A DNA stretch of 64,000 nucleotides from assembly GCF_007992455.1 (NCBI RefSeq), contig NZ_BKAH01000003.1:186001-250000 (forward strand), in the 5' to 3' direction. Both the position numbers and the translations under genes were made by a program. This DNA is from Microbacterium saccharophilum (GTDB lineage: Bacteria > Actinomycetota > Actinomycetes > Actinomycetales > Microbacteriaceae). Below, one piece after another: positions 16,736-25,109 of the stretch (the first letter of the stretch is position 1; every line of letters begins with the position of its first letter). The notes under the pieces are model-generated. The model was given only the letters and a program-made list of their open reading frames with translations. It searched no databases and was not told where the DNA came from.

Positions 16736-17697
16736 CGGGTCAGCGTACCGGCGAGATCGGCGATGTTCGCCCGCATCCAGCCGAGGTAGGTCTCGCCCTC
16801 GGGGACGAGTTCGGTGAACTCCACGACCGGGATGCCGTCGGCGGCCGCCCAGCGCAGGACCTCGCCGGTCTCGGCCCCGCCGGTCTGCGCGTTGGCGAGG
16901 ACCGCACGCACCTCGCCAGTGTCGAGCATGTCGCGCGCCTCGAGCAGCGTCGCCGGCGGGACGTCCTGCCCCTCCTCGACGGCCTCGCTGAACGCGGCGG
17001 GCGCGGCGTCGACGAGACCCGCCGCCTCGACCAGGTACAGCGGAACGGGTTCGGTGACGAAGACGCGGTCGCCCGCGTGCGCGGCCGCGACGGCGGCGAG
17101 GTCGCCCGTGATCTCCTCGATGCCGGACTGGAAGTCGGCGAGGTTGGCGGCGTAGTCGCCGGCGTGGGCCGCGTCCAGCTCGCTCAGCTCGTGGGCGATG
17201 TCCGCGGCGAGGTGCGCCATGGCATCCGGGTCGTACCAGACATGCTCGTTGAAGCCCTCGATGTGGTCGTGGGCGGCGGCGCTGTCGTGATCGTGGTCGG
17301 CCTCGCGGCTCTCCTCTGTGACACTGTGGCCGTCGTTGCCCGGGTAGGCGTGCGAGAACTCCACGGCCGTCAGCACGACGGCATCCGCATCGCTCGCCTC
17401 GATGAGCCCGTCGACGAAGGCGTCGTAGCCCCCGCCGTTGCGGATGACGAGGTCGGCGCGGGAGATGGTCAGCTGGTCGCGGGCGGGAGCCTCGTACGCG
17501 TGCGGGTCCTGTGCGACGGAGGAGATGAGGGAGGTCACCTCGATCATGTCGCCCCCGATCGCCTCGGCGATCTGGCCGTACACCGACGTGGACGCGACGA
17601 CCCGGATGCCGTCGTCCTCGGTGCCCGCGGCGGAGCATCCGGCGAGGAGCAGCCCGGAGGCGGCGACCAGCGAGAGGACGGGGGCGGAGCGGCGCAT
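16732..17697 (-). CDS. znuA: Zinc ABC transporter substrate-binding lipoprotein
   Basis: A 321-residue cluster A-I metal-binding lipoprotein. The signal peptide ends in LLLAGC (Cys21). Metal ligands expected for the family are visible: HAYEAPARDQ (first His), the acidic/His-rich loop near residues 115-150 with DHDHD and AAHDH, HVWYDP (second His), and an acidic ligand in the C-lobe. The His-rich loop is typical of zinc rather than manganese receptors. The ATG at 17697 is 20 bases downstream of a Zur box. It is first of eight genes read leftward to 10780. Confidence 0.93.
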   Translation of the reverse strand: MRRSAPVLSLVAASGLLLAGCSAAGTEDDGIRVVASTSVYGQIAEAIGGDMIEVTSLISSVAQDPHAYEAPARDQLTISRADLVIRNGGGYDAFVDGLIEASDADAVVLTAVEFSHAYPGNDGHSVTEESREADHDHDSAAAHDHIEGFNEHVWYDPDAMAHLAADIAHELSELDAAHAGDYAANLADFQSGIEEITGDLAAVAAAHAGDRVFVTEPVPLYLVEAAGLVDAAPAAFSEAVEEGQDVPPATLLEARDMLDTGEVRAVLANAQTGGAETGEVLRWAAADGIPVVEFTELVPEGETYLGWMRANIADLAGTLTR

Positions 17698-17710
17698 GCC
17701 TCCAGCCTAC

Positions 17711-17738
17711 GTGCTATTGATAACCATTCTCAAATCAA
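17711..17738 (-). promoter_or_regulatory. Zur box within the znuA promoter
   Basis: The palindrome TTGATAACCATTCTCAA (17717-17733) reads TTGAGAATGGTTATCAA on the coding strand, an inverted repeat of TTGAxAA/TTxTCAA that resembles actinobacterial Zur sites. It lies between a TTGATT -35 (17738-17733) and a TAGCAC -10 (17716-17711) spaced 16 bases apart, ideal for repression. The znuA ATG follows 14 bases after the -10. Confidence 0.8.
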
Positions 17739-17758
17739 CGGGATGCCTGCGGCGGCGC

Positions 17759-19111
17759 TCAGTCCAGCAGCAGCGCGGGCTCCTCGAGGATCGAGGCGAT
17801 GTCGGCGACGAACCGGCTCACGCCGTCACCGTCGATGACACGGTGGTCGAACGACCCCGACACGGTCGTGACGAAGCGGGGGCGCACCTCGCCGTCGACG
17901 ACCCAGGGCTTCTGCCGGATCGTCCCCATCGCGATGATGCCGGATTCGCCGGGGTTGATGATCGGCGTGCCGGCATCCATCCCGAAGACCCCGATGTTGG
18001 TGATGGTGATCGTGCCGCCCTGCTGGTCGGCGGGGGTGGACCTGCCCTCGCGCGCCGTGAGCGTGAGCTTCTCGAGCGCGCGGGCGAGACCCTGCATGTT
18101 GAGGTCCTGCGCATCCTTGATGTTCGGGACCAGCAGACCCCGCGGCGTCGCGGCGGCGATGCCGAGGTTGACGTAGTTGCGGACGCGGATCTCCGCGGAT
18201 CCGTCCTCGTTGTCGATCCACGCGGCGTTGACCATGGGCGTGCGGCGCACCGCCCAGATGACGGCGCGCGCCATGATGAGCAGCGGCGAGACCTTGATGT
18301 CGGCGAAGTCCGGCGACGCCTTCAGCCGCTTGACGAGTTCCATCGTGCGGGTCGCGTCGACGTCGGTCCAGACCGAGACGTGCGGGGCCGTGTAGGCGGA
18401 GCGCACCATGCCGCTCGCGATCGCCTTCCGGACACCCTTGACGGGGATCGCCTCCTCGCGCTCCGGGTCGGCGGCGGGCGGTGCCGCGACGGGCTGAGCC
18501 GGGCGGGACGCGGCCTGCGGCGCCACCGGGATGGACTGCTCGCGGACCTCGGGCGCCTCGGGCGTCGCGATGTTGCGGAACACCGAGGCCTGCGAGGCGT
18601 GCTTGACGACGTCATCGCGGGTGACCTCCCCGGCGGGGCCGGAGGGGACGACCTGCGTGAGGTCGACGTCGAGGTCGCGGGCGAGCTTGCGGATGGGCGG
18701 CTTGGCGACGACGCCGACCGACGCCTTCACCGGACGCTCGGCGGGCTTGCGCCGCCGCGACTGCACGTGCCCGCCGGTGCCGTAGCCGACGAGGACCGCG
18801 CCGCCGTCCTCGGGTTCGGCGGCCTTCTCGCCGTGCTCCGACAGGCCTGCAGACGCGTCCGGCTCGGCGGCGGCGCCCGCGATCGTGATGATCGCGGCAC
18901 CCACCGTCACGGTGTCGCCCTCCGCGGCGAGGAGCTCGCCGACCGTTCCCTCGAACGGCGACGGCAGCTCGACGAGCGACTTGGCGGTCTCGATCTCGAC
19001 GAGCACGTCGTTGACGGCGACGGCGTCGCCGGGGGAGACGCGCCACTGCACGATCTCCGCCTCGGTGAGGCCTTCGCCGACATCCGGCAGATGGAAGGTC
19101 TGCGTGCTCAT
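17759..19111 (-). CDS. bkdC: Dihydrolipoamide acyltransferase (E2) of a branched-chain-type 2-oxoacid dehydrogenase
   Basis: A 450-residue E2 core enzyme that moves the acyl group from lipoamide to CoA. The lipoyl domain spans about 1-80 with lipoylated Lys44 in [10 protein letters not shown]. An Ala/Pro linker follows, then a peripheral-subunit-binding domain (about 150-190, [29 protein letters not shown]), and the catalytic domain ending with [15 protein letters not shown], which carries the HxxxD active site. It lies 22 bases after the E1 beta gene. Gene order E1 alpha-E1 beta-E2 fits branched-chain oxoacids better than pyruvate in this group; no lipoamide dehydrogenase (E3) is present. 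Confidence 0.9.
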   Translation of the reverse strand: MSTQTFHLPDVGEGLTEAEIVQWRVSPGDAVAVNDVLVEIETAKSLVELPSPFEGTVGELLAAEGDTVTVGAAIITIAGAAAEPDASAGLSEHGEKAAEPEDGGAVLVGYGTGGHVQSRRRKPAERPVKASVGVVAKPPIRKLARDLDVDLTQVVPSGPAGEVTRDDVVKHASQASVFRNIATPEAPEVREQSIPVAPQAASRPAQPVAAPPAADPEREEAIPVKGVRKAIASGMVRSAYTAPHVSVWTDVDATRTMELVKRLKASPDFADIKVSPLLIMARAVIWAVRRTPMVNAAWIDNEDGSAEIRVRNYVNLGIAAATPRGLLVPNIKDAQDLNMQGLARALEKLTLTAREGRSTPADQQGGTITITNIGVFGMDAGTPIINPGESGIIAMGTIRQKPWVVDGEVRPRFVTTVSGSFDHRVIDGDGVSRFVADIASILEEPALLLD

Positions 19112-19133
19112 CGGTGCTCCAAATCAGTCTGCG

Positions 19134-20117
19134 TCAGTACGCCAGTGCGCGGTCGACGGCTTCGAGGATGCGGTCGGGGTCGGGGAGGTACGTGCCCTCG
19201 AGCTTGGCCGGCGGGAACGGCACGTCGAAGCCGGAGACCCGGAGGACGGGGGATTCCAGGGCGAAGAACGCCTTCTCCATGACGGTCGCAGCGACCTCCG
19301 ACCCGACGGAGGTGAAGCCTGGGGCCTCCTGCGCGTAGACCATGCGGCCCGTGCGGCGCACGGAGTCCAGGATCGGCCCGTAGTCGATGGGCGAGAGGGA
19401 GCGCAGGTCGATGACCTCGCAGCTCGTGCCCTCCGACTCGGCCAGCGCGGCGGCCTGCAGGAGCGTCGTGACCATGGCGCCGTGACCGACCAGCGTGATG
19501 TCGGTGCCGCGGCGGACGACGCGCGAGGCGTGCAGGGGCAGCGCCCGGTCGGCGGTGTCCACTTCGCCCTTGATCCAGTACTTCGCCTTCGGCTCCAGGA
19601 AGATCACGGGGTCGGGCGAGGTGATGGCGTCCTGGATCATCCAGTACGCGTCGTTGGGCGTCGAGGGGGACACCACCCGCAGGCCGGGGGTGTGCGCGAA
19701 GTACGCCTCGGGGCTCTCCTGGTGGTGTTCGACCGCACCGATGTGCCCGCCGTACGGGATGCGGATGACCACCGGCATCCGGTAGGCGCCCTCGTGGCGG
19801 TTCGTGATCTTCGCGAGCTGCGAGGTGATCTGATCGAACGCCGGGAAGACGAACCCGTCGAACTGGATCTCGCAGACGGGCCGGAAGCCCGACATCGCCA
19901 GCCCGATGGCCGTGCCCACGATGCCGGATTCGGCGAGCGGGGTGTCGAGGACGCGACGGTCGCCGAACTCCGCCTGCAGCCCCTCGGTGACGCGGAAGAC
20001 GCCGCCGAGGCGGCCGATGTCCTCACCCATGAGCAGGACGTGGTCGTCGGCGGCCATCGCGGCGCGGAGGCCGGCGTTGAGGGCCTTCGCGAACGGCAGG
20101 TTCTGGACATCGCTCAT
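19134..20117 (-). CDS. bkdB: 2-oxoacid dehydrogenase E1 component, beta subunit
   Basis: A 327-residue transketolase-like subunit that pairs with the alpha subunit to decarboxylate branched-chain 2-oxoacids using thiamine diphosphate. It shows DDHVLLMGEDIGRLGGVFRVT, VLDTPLAESGIVGTAIGLAM and RIPYGGHIGAVEHHQESPEA, all typical of E1 beta. The ATG at 20117 overlaps the alpha-subunit stop by four bases (ATGA), so the two subunits should be made in equal amounts. Confidence 0.92.
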   Translation of the reverse strand: MSDVQNLPFAKALNAGLRAAMAADDHVLLMGEDIGRLGGVFRVTEGLQAEFGDRRVLDTPLAESGIVGTAIGLAMSGFRPVCEIQFDGFVFPAFDQITSQLAKITNRHEGAYRMPVVIRIPYGGHIGAVEHHQESPEAYFAHTPGLRVVSPSTPNDAYWMIQDAITSPDPVIFLEPKAKYWIKGEVDTADRALPLHASRVVRRGTDITLVGHGAMVTTLLQAAALAESEGTSCEVIDLRSLSPIDYGPILDSVRRTGRMVYAQEAPGFTSVGSEVAATVMEKAFFALESPVLRVSGFDVPFPPAKLEGTYLPDPDRILEAVDRALAY

Positions 20118-21259
20118 GCCTGGGCCTCCCCGAACGCGGCCTCGTAGTCGGCGAGCCACTGCCGCTGCGCATCGATGAGCGGGTGCTCGTCGCTGTACGC
20201 GTGCGCGAACATCGACGCGGCGTCGATGTCGCCGAGCGCGTTCGTGCGCACCCGGACGTCGTCCGCGTAGGCCCGGGCCTCGGCATCCACCTCGGCGAAG
20301 AGGGTCGAGGCCGCGCCGCGGCCCTCGAGATACGCGCGCATCCGCTGGATGGGATCGCGGCGCGCCCATGAGGCCTCCTCGTCGGAGGTGCGGTACTTCG
20401 TGGGGTCGTCGCTCGTCGTGTGGGCGCCCATCCGGTACGTGAGCGCCTCGATGGCGCGCGGGCCCTCGCCGGCGCGCGCCTCGTCGAGCGCGAGCTTCGT
20501 GACGGCGTAGCTGGCGAGCACGTCGTTGCCGTCCACCCGCAGCGACGGCATGCCGTAGCCCTCACCGCGGCGGTAGAGCGGAGCACGCGCCTGGGTGGCG
20601 ACGGGCACCGAGATCGCCCAGTGGTTGTTCTGCAGGAAGAACACCTGCGGCGTGCGGTAGGTGTTCGCGAAGACCATGGCCTCGTGCACGTCGCCCTGAC
20701 TGGACGCGCCGTCGCCGTAGTAGACCATGACGGCGGCGTCCTGTTCCGGGTCGCCCGTGCCGCAGCGGCCGTCGAAGACCATCCCCATCCCGACGCCCGT
20801 GGCGTGCAGCGTCTGCGCGCCGAGCACGAGCGTGTAGATGTGCGTGTTGCCGTTCTTCGGGTCTGTCGGGTCCCATCCGCCGTGCGTGAGGCCGCGCATG
20901 AGCCGGACGATGTCGATGGGGTCGACGCCGCGGATCGTGCACACGACGTGCTCGCGGTACGACGGGAAGAGGTGGTCCTGCGGACGCGCGGCCCGCGCGG
21001 AGCCCACCTGTGCGGCCTCCTGCCCGAAGGACGGCGGCCACAGCGCGAGCTGGCCCTGACGCTGCAGGTTCGTCGCCTGCTGGTCGAAGGCGCGGACGAC
21101 AACCATGTCGCGGTAGAGGCCGCGGAGGTCGTCGTCGCTCAGCGCGTCGATCAGCGGGAGGAGGCGCTCGGCCTCCGGGGTGGGCGCGAACGTGCCGTCG
21201 GCCGCGAGGACGCGGACGAGGGCGGGATCATCGGCCTGAGCCTCGAAAGAGGGGGTCAC
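20114..21259 (-). CDS. bkdA: 2-oxoacid dehydrogenase E1 component, alpha subunit
   Basis: A 381-residue thiamine-diphosphate-binding subunit. The cofactor motif is GDGASSQGDVHEAMVFANTY ending NN, about residues 175-205. GQEAAQVGSA and RMGAHTTSDDPTKYR are typical of branched-chain E1 alpha. The GTG at 21259 has no ribosome site but lies six bases after a TAGCGT -10 (21271-21266), so the operon may start leaderless. It leads bkdA-bkdB-bkdC, for catabolism of valine, leucine and isoleucine or supply of branched acyl-CoA primers for membrane lipids. Confidence 0.92.
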   Translation of the reverse strand: MTPSFEAQADDPALVRVLAADGTFAPTPEAERLLPLIDALSDDDLRGLYRDMVVVRAFDQQATNLQRQGQLALWPPSFGQEAAQVGSARAARPQDHLFPSYREHVVCTIRGVDPIDIVRLMRGLTHGGWDPTDPKNGNTHIYTLVLGAQTLHATGVGMGMVFDGRCGTGDPEQDAAVMVYYGDGASSQGDVHEAMVFANTYRTPQVFFLQNNHWAISVPVATQARAPLYRRGEGYGMPSLRVDGNDVLASYAVTKLALDEARAGEGPRAIEALTYRMGAHTTSDDPTKYRTSDEEASWARRDPIQRMRAYLEGRGAASTLFAEVDAEARAYADDVRVRTNALGDIDAASMFAHAYSDEHPLIDAQRQWLADYEAAFGEAQA

Positions 21260-21362
21260 GGTCCTACGCTAACGTGCCCTCCGGTGCGTCTTCTGCAGGA
21301 CATCGACAACGGATGCCGGGATTCACGGTGCCGAGTCCACAGGCGACGCGGGGGCGCGACCG

Positions 21363-22433
21363 TCACTCCGACGCGATGCTCCGGCGCGCCGCCTCGACCA
21401 CCCGGTCCAGCGACTCCTCCTCGCCGACCGTGATGCGCACGCCGTCGCCGGCGAACGGGCGGACGATGAGGTCGGCGGCCTCGAAGACCGCGGCGACCTC
21501 GAGCGCCCGGTCTCCGGCGGGCAGCCACACGAAGTTGCCCTGCGCGTCGGGGACGTCCCAGCCGGCATCGCGGAGCAGCCGCACGAGGCGGTCGCGGCGG
21601 TCGGCGATGACGCGGACGCGCTCGAGCAGCTCCTCCTCGGCGTCGAGGCTCGCGAGCGCCGCCTCCTCGGCGGCGGCGGTGACCGACAGCGGGATGCCGG
21701 TCGAGCGGGCGGCGTCGAGGATGCGGGGGTGCCCGACGGCGTAGCCCACGCGGAGACCGGCGAGGCCGTACGCCTTCGAGAACGTGCGCAGGACCATGAC
21801 GTTGTCGTGGCCGGCGGCGAGCACACGGCGGCCGTCGACGGCGGCGGGGTCGGTGACGAACTCGGCGTACGCCTCATCGAGGACCACGAGGACGTTCGCC
21901 GGCACCGCGGCCAGGAACGCGTCGAACTCGTCCTGCGTCACGATGGGACCGGTCGGGTTGTTGGGGCTGCAGACGAGCACCATGCCCGTGCGCTCCGTGA
22001 CGGCGGCGGCCATCGCGACGAGGTCGTGGCGCCCGTCGGGCGTGTTCGGCACGGTGGTCGCGGTGGCGCCGGCGACCGTCGCGAGGCTCGGGTAGGCCTC
22101 GAACGAGCGCCAGGAGAACACGATGTCGTCCGCGGGCCCGGAGGTGGCCTGCGCGAGCTGGAAGAGGATCGACACCGAGCCCGCGCCGATGTGCACCGCG
22201 TCCGGCGCGACCCCGTACCGCTCGGCGATGCGTGCGCTCAGGCGCGGGGAGGAGGCATCCGGATACCGGTTGAAGGCCTGCGCGCGGGCGACGGCCGCGA
22301 CGACGCCCGGCAGCGGCCCGAACGGGTTCTCGTTGCTGGACAGCTTGAAGACCCCCTCGCCGGCCTGCTTGCCCTGCCGGTACGGCGGGAGGGCGGCGAT
22401 CTCGGGACGGATGCGGACGGGGATGTCGGTCAC
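21363..22433 (-). CDS. Class I/II PLP aminotransferase of the HisC family (histidinol-phosphate or aromatic)
   Basis: A 356-residue fold-type I aminotransferase. It begins with LPPYRQGKQAGEGVFKLSSNENPFGP, carries VCSPNNPTGPIVT and DEAYAEFV, and has the PLP lysine in LRTFSKAYGLAGLRVGYA. Actinobacteria have a HisC in the his operon and a second HisC-like enzyme (often PatA) for aromatic amino acids. As no his genes are nearby, this is more likely the second type. It reads toward the bkd operon, with a 103-base gap holding the bkdA promoter. Confidence 0.85.
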   Translation of the reverse strand: MTDIPVRIRPEIAALPPYRQGKQAGEGVFKLSSNENPFGPLPGVVAAVARAQAFNRYPDASSPRLSARIAERYGVAPDAVHIGAGSVSILFQLAQATSGPADDIVFSWRSFEAYPSLATVAGATATTVPNTPDGRHDLVAMAAAVTERTGMVLVCSPNNPTGPIVTQDEFDAFLAAVPANVLVVLDEAYAEFVTDPAAVDGRRVLAAGHDNVMVLRTFSKAYGLAGLRVGYAVGHPRILDAARSTGIPLSVTAAAEEAALASLDAEEELLERVRVIADRRDRLVRLLRDAGWDVPDAQGNFVWLPAGDRALEVAAVFEAADLIVRPFAGDGVRITVGEEESLDRVVEAARRSIASE

Positions 22434-22506
22434 GCGACGAGTCTATTGACGAGTCTCCCGCACACCCGTGCCCCCGAACCATGCGGCGTGCCAGACTGAG
22501 CGCACT

Positions 22507-22905
22507 ATGCGCTTCCTCATCCGCGTCGTCATCAACGCCTTCGCGATCTGGGTCGTCACCCTCATCGAGCCGCTCAAGGTCGACGTCCTGCCGTTCGCGC
22601 CCGGTGAGACGCTGCAGCTCGTCCTGACGCTGCTCGCCGTCGCCGCCGTGTTCGCGATCGTCAACACGGTGATCGGCACGGTCATCAAGATCGTCGCCTT
22701 CCCGCTGTACATCCTGACGCTGGGCCTCATCTCGGTCGTCATCAACGGCTTCCTGCTGTGGCTGACCGCCTGGCTGACGCTGTGGTGGAGCTGGGGGCTG
22801 CGCGTCGAGGAGTTCTGGCTCGGCGTGGTCGCCGCGATCGTGATCTCGCTCATCAACTGGATCCTCGGGATCATCCTCCGCCCGCAGCTGAAGAAGAAGC
22901 GCTGA
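22507..22905 (+). CDS. Holin-4_2/YvlD-like small membrane protein
   Basis: A 132-residue protein with four hydrophobic helices, of the so-called phage holin family 4 superfamily (PF04020, YvlD-like). Such genes are normal chromosomal genes of unknown function and do not signal a prophage. The core has IVNTVIGTVIKIVAFPLYILTLGL followed by INGFLLWLTAWLT, and a Lys-rich end. It converges on the alpha/beta hydrolase gene and overlaps its 3' end by 35 bases. Confidence 0.8.
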   Translation: MRFLIRVVINAFAIWVVTLIEPLKVDVLPFAPGETLQLVLTLLAVAAVFAIVNTVIGTVIKIVAFPLYILTLGLISVVINGFLLWLTAWLTLWWSWGLRVEEFWLGVVAAIVISLINWILGIILRPQLKKKR

Positions 22906-24214
22906 CGGGGTTCGGATCGGCGCGGCCGGGCGCGCGCACCCAGCCGCGTTCCGCGCCGTAGAGCGTGGCCGTGACCGACGTCGCGGTGCCGAGCTCCGCG
23001 AGACGCTCGCGCACGGCATCCACCCGCGGGTCGTCCGAGGCGTCGACGAGCCGTGCGGTCTCGGCGTAGGCATCCAGCTGATGCGCGCCGAAGGCGAGGT
23101 CGGTGACGGAGCCGCCGGGATCGGCGACGCGCTCGGCGACGAAGCTGCCGGGCGCGCCCGTGGGGTACGGCGCGCCGCCGGCCGCCAGCGCCGCGACCGG
23201 GTCGTCGGTGTGCCGCAGCGCGACCTGCAGGGTGTCGCCCCGGACATCGGCCTGCACGGGCGAGCCGAAGGTGACGACCGTGGCGACGCGGAACTGCCCG
23301 TCCAGCGCGAGCCGCTCGGCGATCATCCCGCCCTGCGAATGACCGGCCAGGTGCACCGTGTCACCATCCCGCGCCCCCGCCGCGTGCAGGGCCGCGACGA
23401 CGGCGTCGTAGGAGGCGGCGCGGGCTCCGTCGTACAGGTCGAGGTTCGATGCCATGTCGAACGGCTCCGACACCGACATCGCGCTCTGCGTGCCGGCGAG
23501 GTAGGCGGCGAACTGGCGCGACCCGTCCGGCATGACGTAGCGCTCCACACGGATGCGGCCGTCGCCGTGACCCGGCATCCGGGCGGCGATGTCGGCGAGA
23601 GCATGCGGCGCGGTCGCCGCGCCGCGCCGGAGGACCGGCACGGTGACGGGCTGCGGCTCGCCCCGGAGGCGCGCGTCCCGCGGCACGAATCCGCGGCCGA
23701 GCGTGCGCACCCGGGCGAGGAGCAGGGGCAGCGCGAACGCCGCACCCCACCCCTGCGGGCCGAGCGGCTGCAGCGCCTGCGCGATCTGACGCTCGAGCTC
23801 GGCGTGCGCTTCGCCGCGCCACCCGTCCAGGAGCCGCATCGCCTCGGCGCCCGCGTCGCCGGCCTCCGCCTGGCGGGCGGCGTACGCCCGGCCCAGACGC
23901 GCCGCGCGGGCCGGGTCGCCGCCGGCCTCCGCCGCGGCGCGCTGCGCCTCCAGTTCGACCAGCTCGTACACGAGCGAGAGGGTGCGCAGGTCGGCGGCGA
24001 GCGCGGCGGCGCGGCCGGCGGCCTCGTCCGCGAGAGCGCACGGCACGGACGCGAACACCCCGTGCATGGCGAGGTGGTGCGCCACCCCGACGAGGGCCGC
24101 GTGGACCCGGTCCCCCGCCGACGCGAGCGACGTCAGCCGTCCCGCCGCGTGCCGGAGGTCGGCCGTGTCGACGGCGATCACGCCGCCGCTGCGGATCTCC
24201 AGGTCATCGCTCAT
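22871..24214 (-). CDS. Alpha/beta hydrolase with N-terminal helical (WXG/LXG-like) domain
   Basis: A 447-residue protein. Residues 1-145 are long Ala-rich helices with a heptad look (VDTADLRHAAGRLTSLASAG...). The C-terminal half is a lipase-like alpha/beta hydrolase with the nucleophile elbow GHSQGG (Ser293), an acid at Asp337/338 (HTDDPV) and His378 (FGAHQLDAY) as a likely triad. There is no signal peptide or membrane helix. The ATG at 24214 overlaps the stop of a WXG100-like gene (ATGA). This pairing recalls type VII secretion substrates, but no secretion or immunity gene is in view. Substrate unknown. Confidence 0.75.
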   Translation of the reverse strand: MSDDLEIRSGGVIAVDTADLRHAAGRLTSLASAGDRVHAALVGVAHHLAMHGVFASVPCALADEAAGRAAALAADLRTLSLVYELVELEAQRAAAEAGGDPARAARLGRAYAARQAEAGDAGAEAMRLLDGWRGEAHAELERQIAQALQPLGPQGWGAAFALPLLLARVRTLGRGFVPRDARLRGEPQPVTVPVLRRGAATAPHALADIAARMPGHGDGRIRVERYVMPDGSRQFAAYLAGTQSAMSVSEPFDMASNLDLYDGARAASYDAVVAALHAAGARDGDTVHLAGHSQGGMIAERLALDGQFRVATVVTFGSPVQADVRGDTLQVALRHTDDPVAALAAGGAPYPTGAPGSFVAERVADPGGSVTDLAFGAHQLDAYAETARLVDASDDPRVDAVRERLAELGTATSVTATLYGAERGWVRAPGRADPNPVSASSSAAGGG

Positions 24215-24462
24215 CGGCCGGCATCCAGTCCGCGGATCCGGGCGGCGAGCTCGCTCTCGCACAGGGCGATGCCGACCGCGAGGGCGTCGAGCCGGTCGCT
24301 CCACTCCTGCAGCGCCGCGCGGTACGCCTCGGCGGCGCGCGCCGTCCAGGCGGTCGCGGCCGTGAGCGCGCGCGCCTGCGCCCGGAGGTCGTCGACGTCG
24401 GCGGCGGCGGCGGCGAGCCGCTCGTAGGCGAACGCGAGAGCGGTCGCCGCCTGCAGGTCCAT
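24211..24462 (-). CDS. Small WXG100-like helical protein
   Basis: An 83-residue, almost wholly helical protein. Two helices flank a turn at ATAWTARAAEAYRAAL (Trp39), where WXG100 proteins have WxG followed by AA.AF. Here the glycine is replaced (W-T-A), and a second helix carries LQEWSDRLDAL. It overlaps the alpha/beta hydrolase gene by four bases and must be translated with it. It may be a partner or chaperone for the helical domain of that protein. The family call is from pattern only. Confidence 0.65.
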   Translation of the reverse strand: MDLQAATALAFAYERLAAAAADVDDLRAQARALTAATAWTARAAEAYRAALQEWSDRLDALAVGIALCESELAARIRGLDAGR

Positions 24463-24575
24463 GAGCCGATCCTGACCGCGCGGGAGCGGCTGCGGTGCGG
24501 CCGCCGCGGCGCCGTGCGGAGCGCCGGAATACGGCATCCTGTGCAGAAGGCGCTGTATTCGCCACAATATGGAGC

Positions 24576-25082
24576 GTGCCCCCTGCGTCCGAGCCCTTCC
24601 GCGTGCTGTTCGTGTGCACCGGGAACATCTGCCGGTCGCCCATGGCGGAGGTCGTCTTCCGCTGGTTCGCGGAGCAGGCGGGACTCGGCGACCGCGTGCA
24701 CTCCAGCAGCGCCGGCACCGGGGATTGGCATGTCGGGGAACGCGCCGACGTCCGCACGATCGAGGCGCTGCAGCGGCGCGGCTACGACGGATCGAAGCAC
24801 CGCGCCCGGCAGTTCACCCTCGACGACTTCCAGCGCAGCGACCTCGTCGTCGCGCTCGACCGCTCCCACGAGCGCATCCTCGCCAGCTGGGCGCCGTCGG
24901 CCGCCGACACCGACAAGCTCGCGCTGCTGCTGTCGTTCGACCCCCAGCCGGACGGCTCGCTCGACGTCCCCGACCCGTACTACGCGGGGCCCGGGATGTT
25001 CGACGAGGTGCTCGGTATGATCGAGAGTGCGAGCCGGGCGCTCTTCCGGCAGCTCGAACCCGCCATCCGTCCGACGTCCTGA
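24576..25082 (+). CDS. Low-molecular-weight protein-tyrosine phosphatase
   Basis: A 168-residue cytoplasmic phosphatase. The P-loop is CTGNICRS (Cys14, Arg20 of the CX5R motif) and the catalytic-acid loop is VPDPYYAG near residue 127. The GTG at 24576 lies seven bases after CACAAT, a possible -10 for a leaderless transcript; there is no ribosome site. In actinobacteria such enzymes act on tyrosine-phosphorylated proteins and can affect surface polysaccharide export; the target here is unknown. purB begins 27 bases downstream. Confidence 0.92.
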   Translation: MPPASEPFRVLFVCTGNICRSPMAEVVFRWFAEQAGLGDRVHSSSAGTGDWHVGERADVRTIEALQRRGYDGSKHRARQFTLDDFQRSDLVVALDRSHERILASWAPSAADTDKLALLLSFDPQPDGSLDVPDPYYAGPGMFDEVLGMIESASRALFRQLEPAIRPTS

Positions 25083-25109
25083 GCGCCCGTTTTCACCGAT
25101 CGGAGCCTC

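Noticed and set aside
22507-22905. Holin-like annotation as evidence of a prophage
   Set aside because: YvlD/holin-4_2 proteins are ordinary chromosomal genes, and no other phage gene, integrase or attachment site is nearby.
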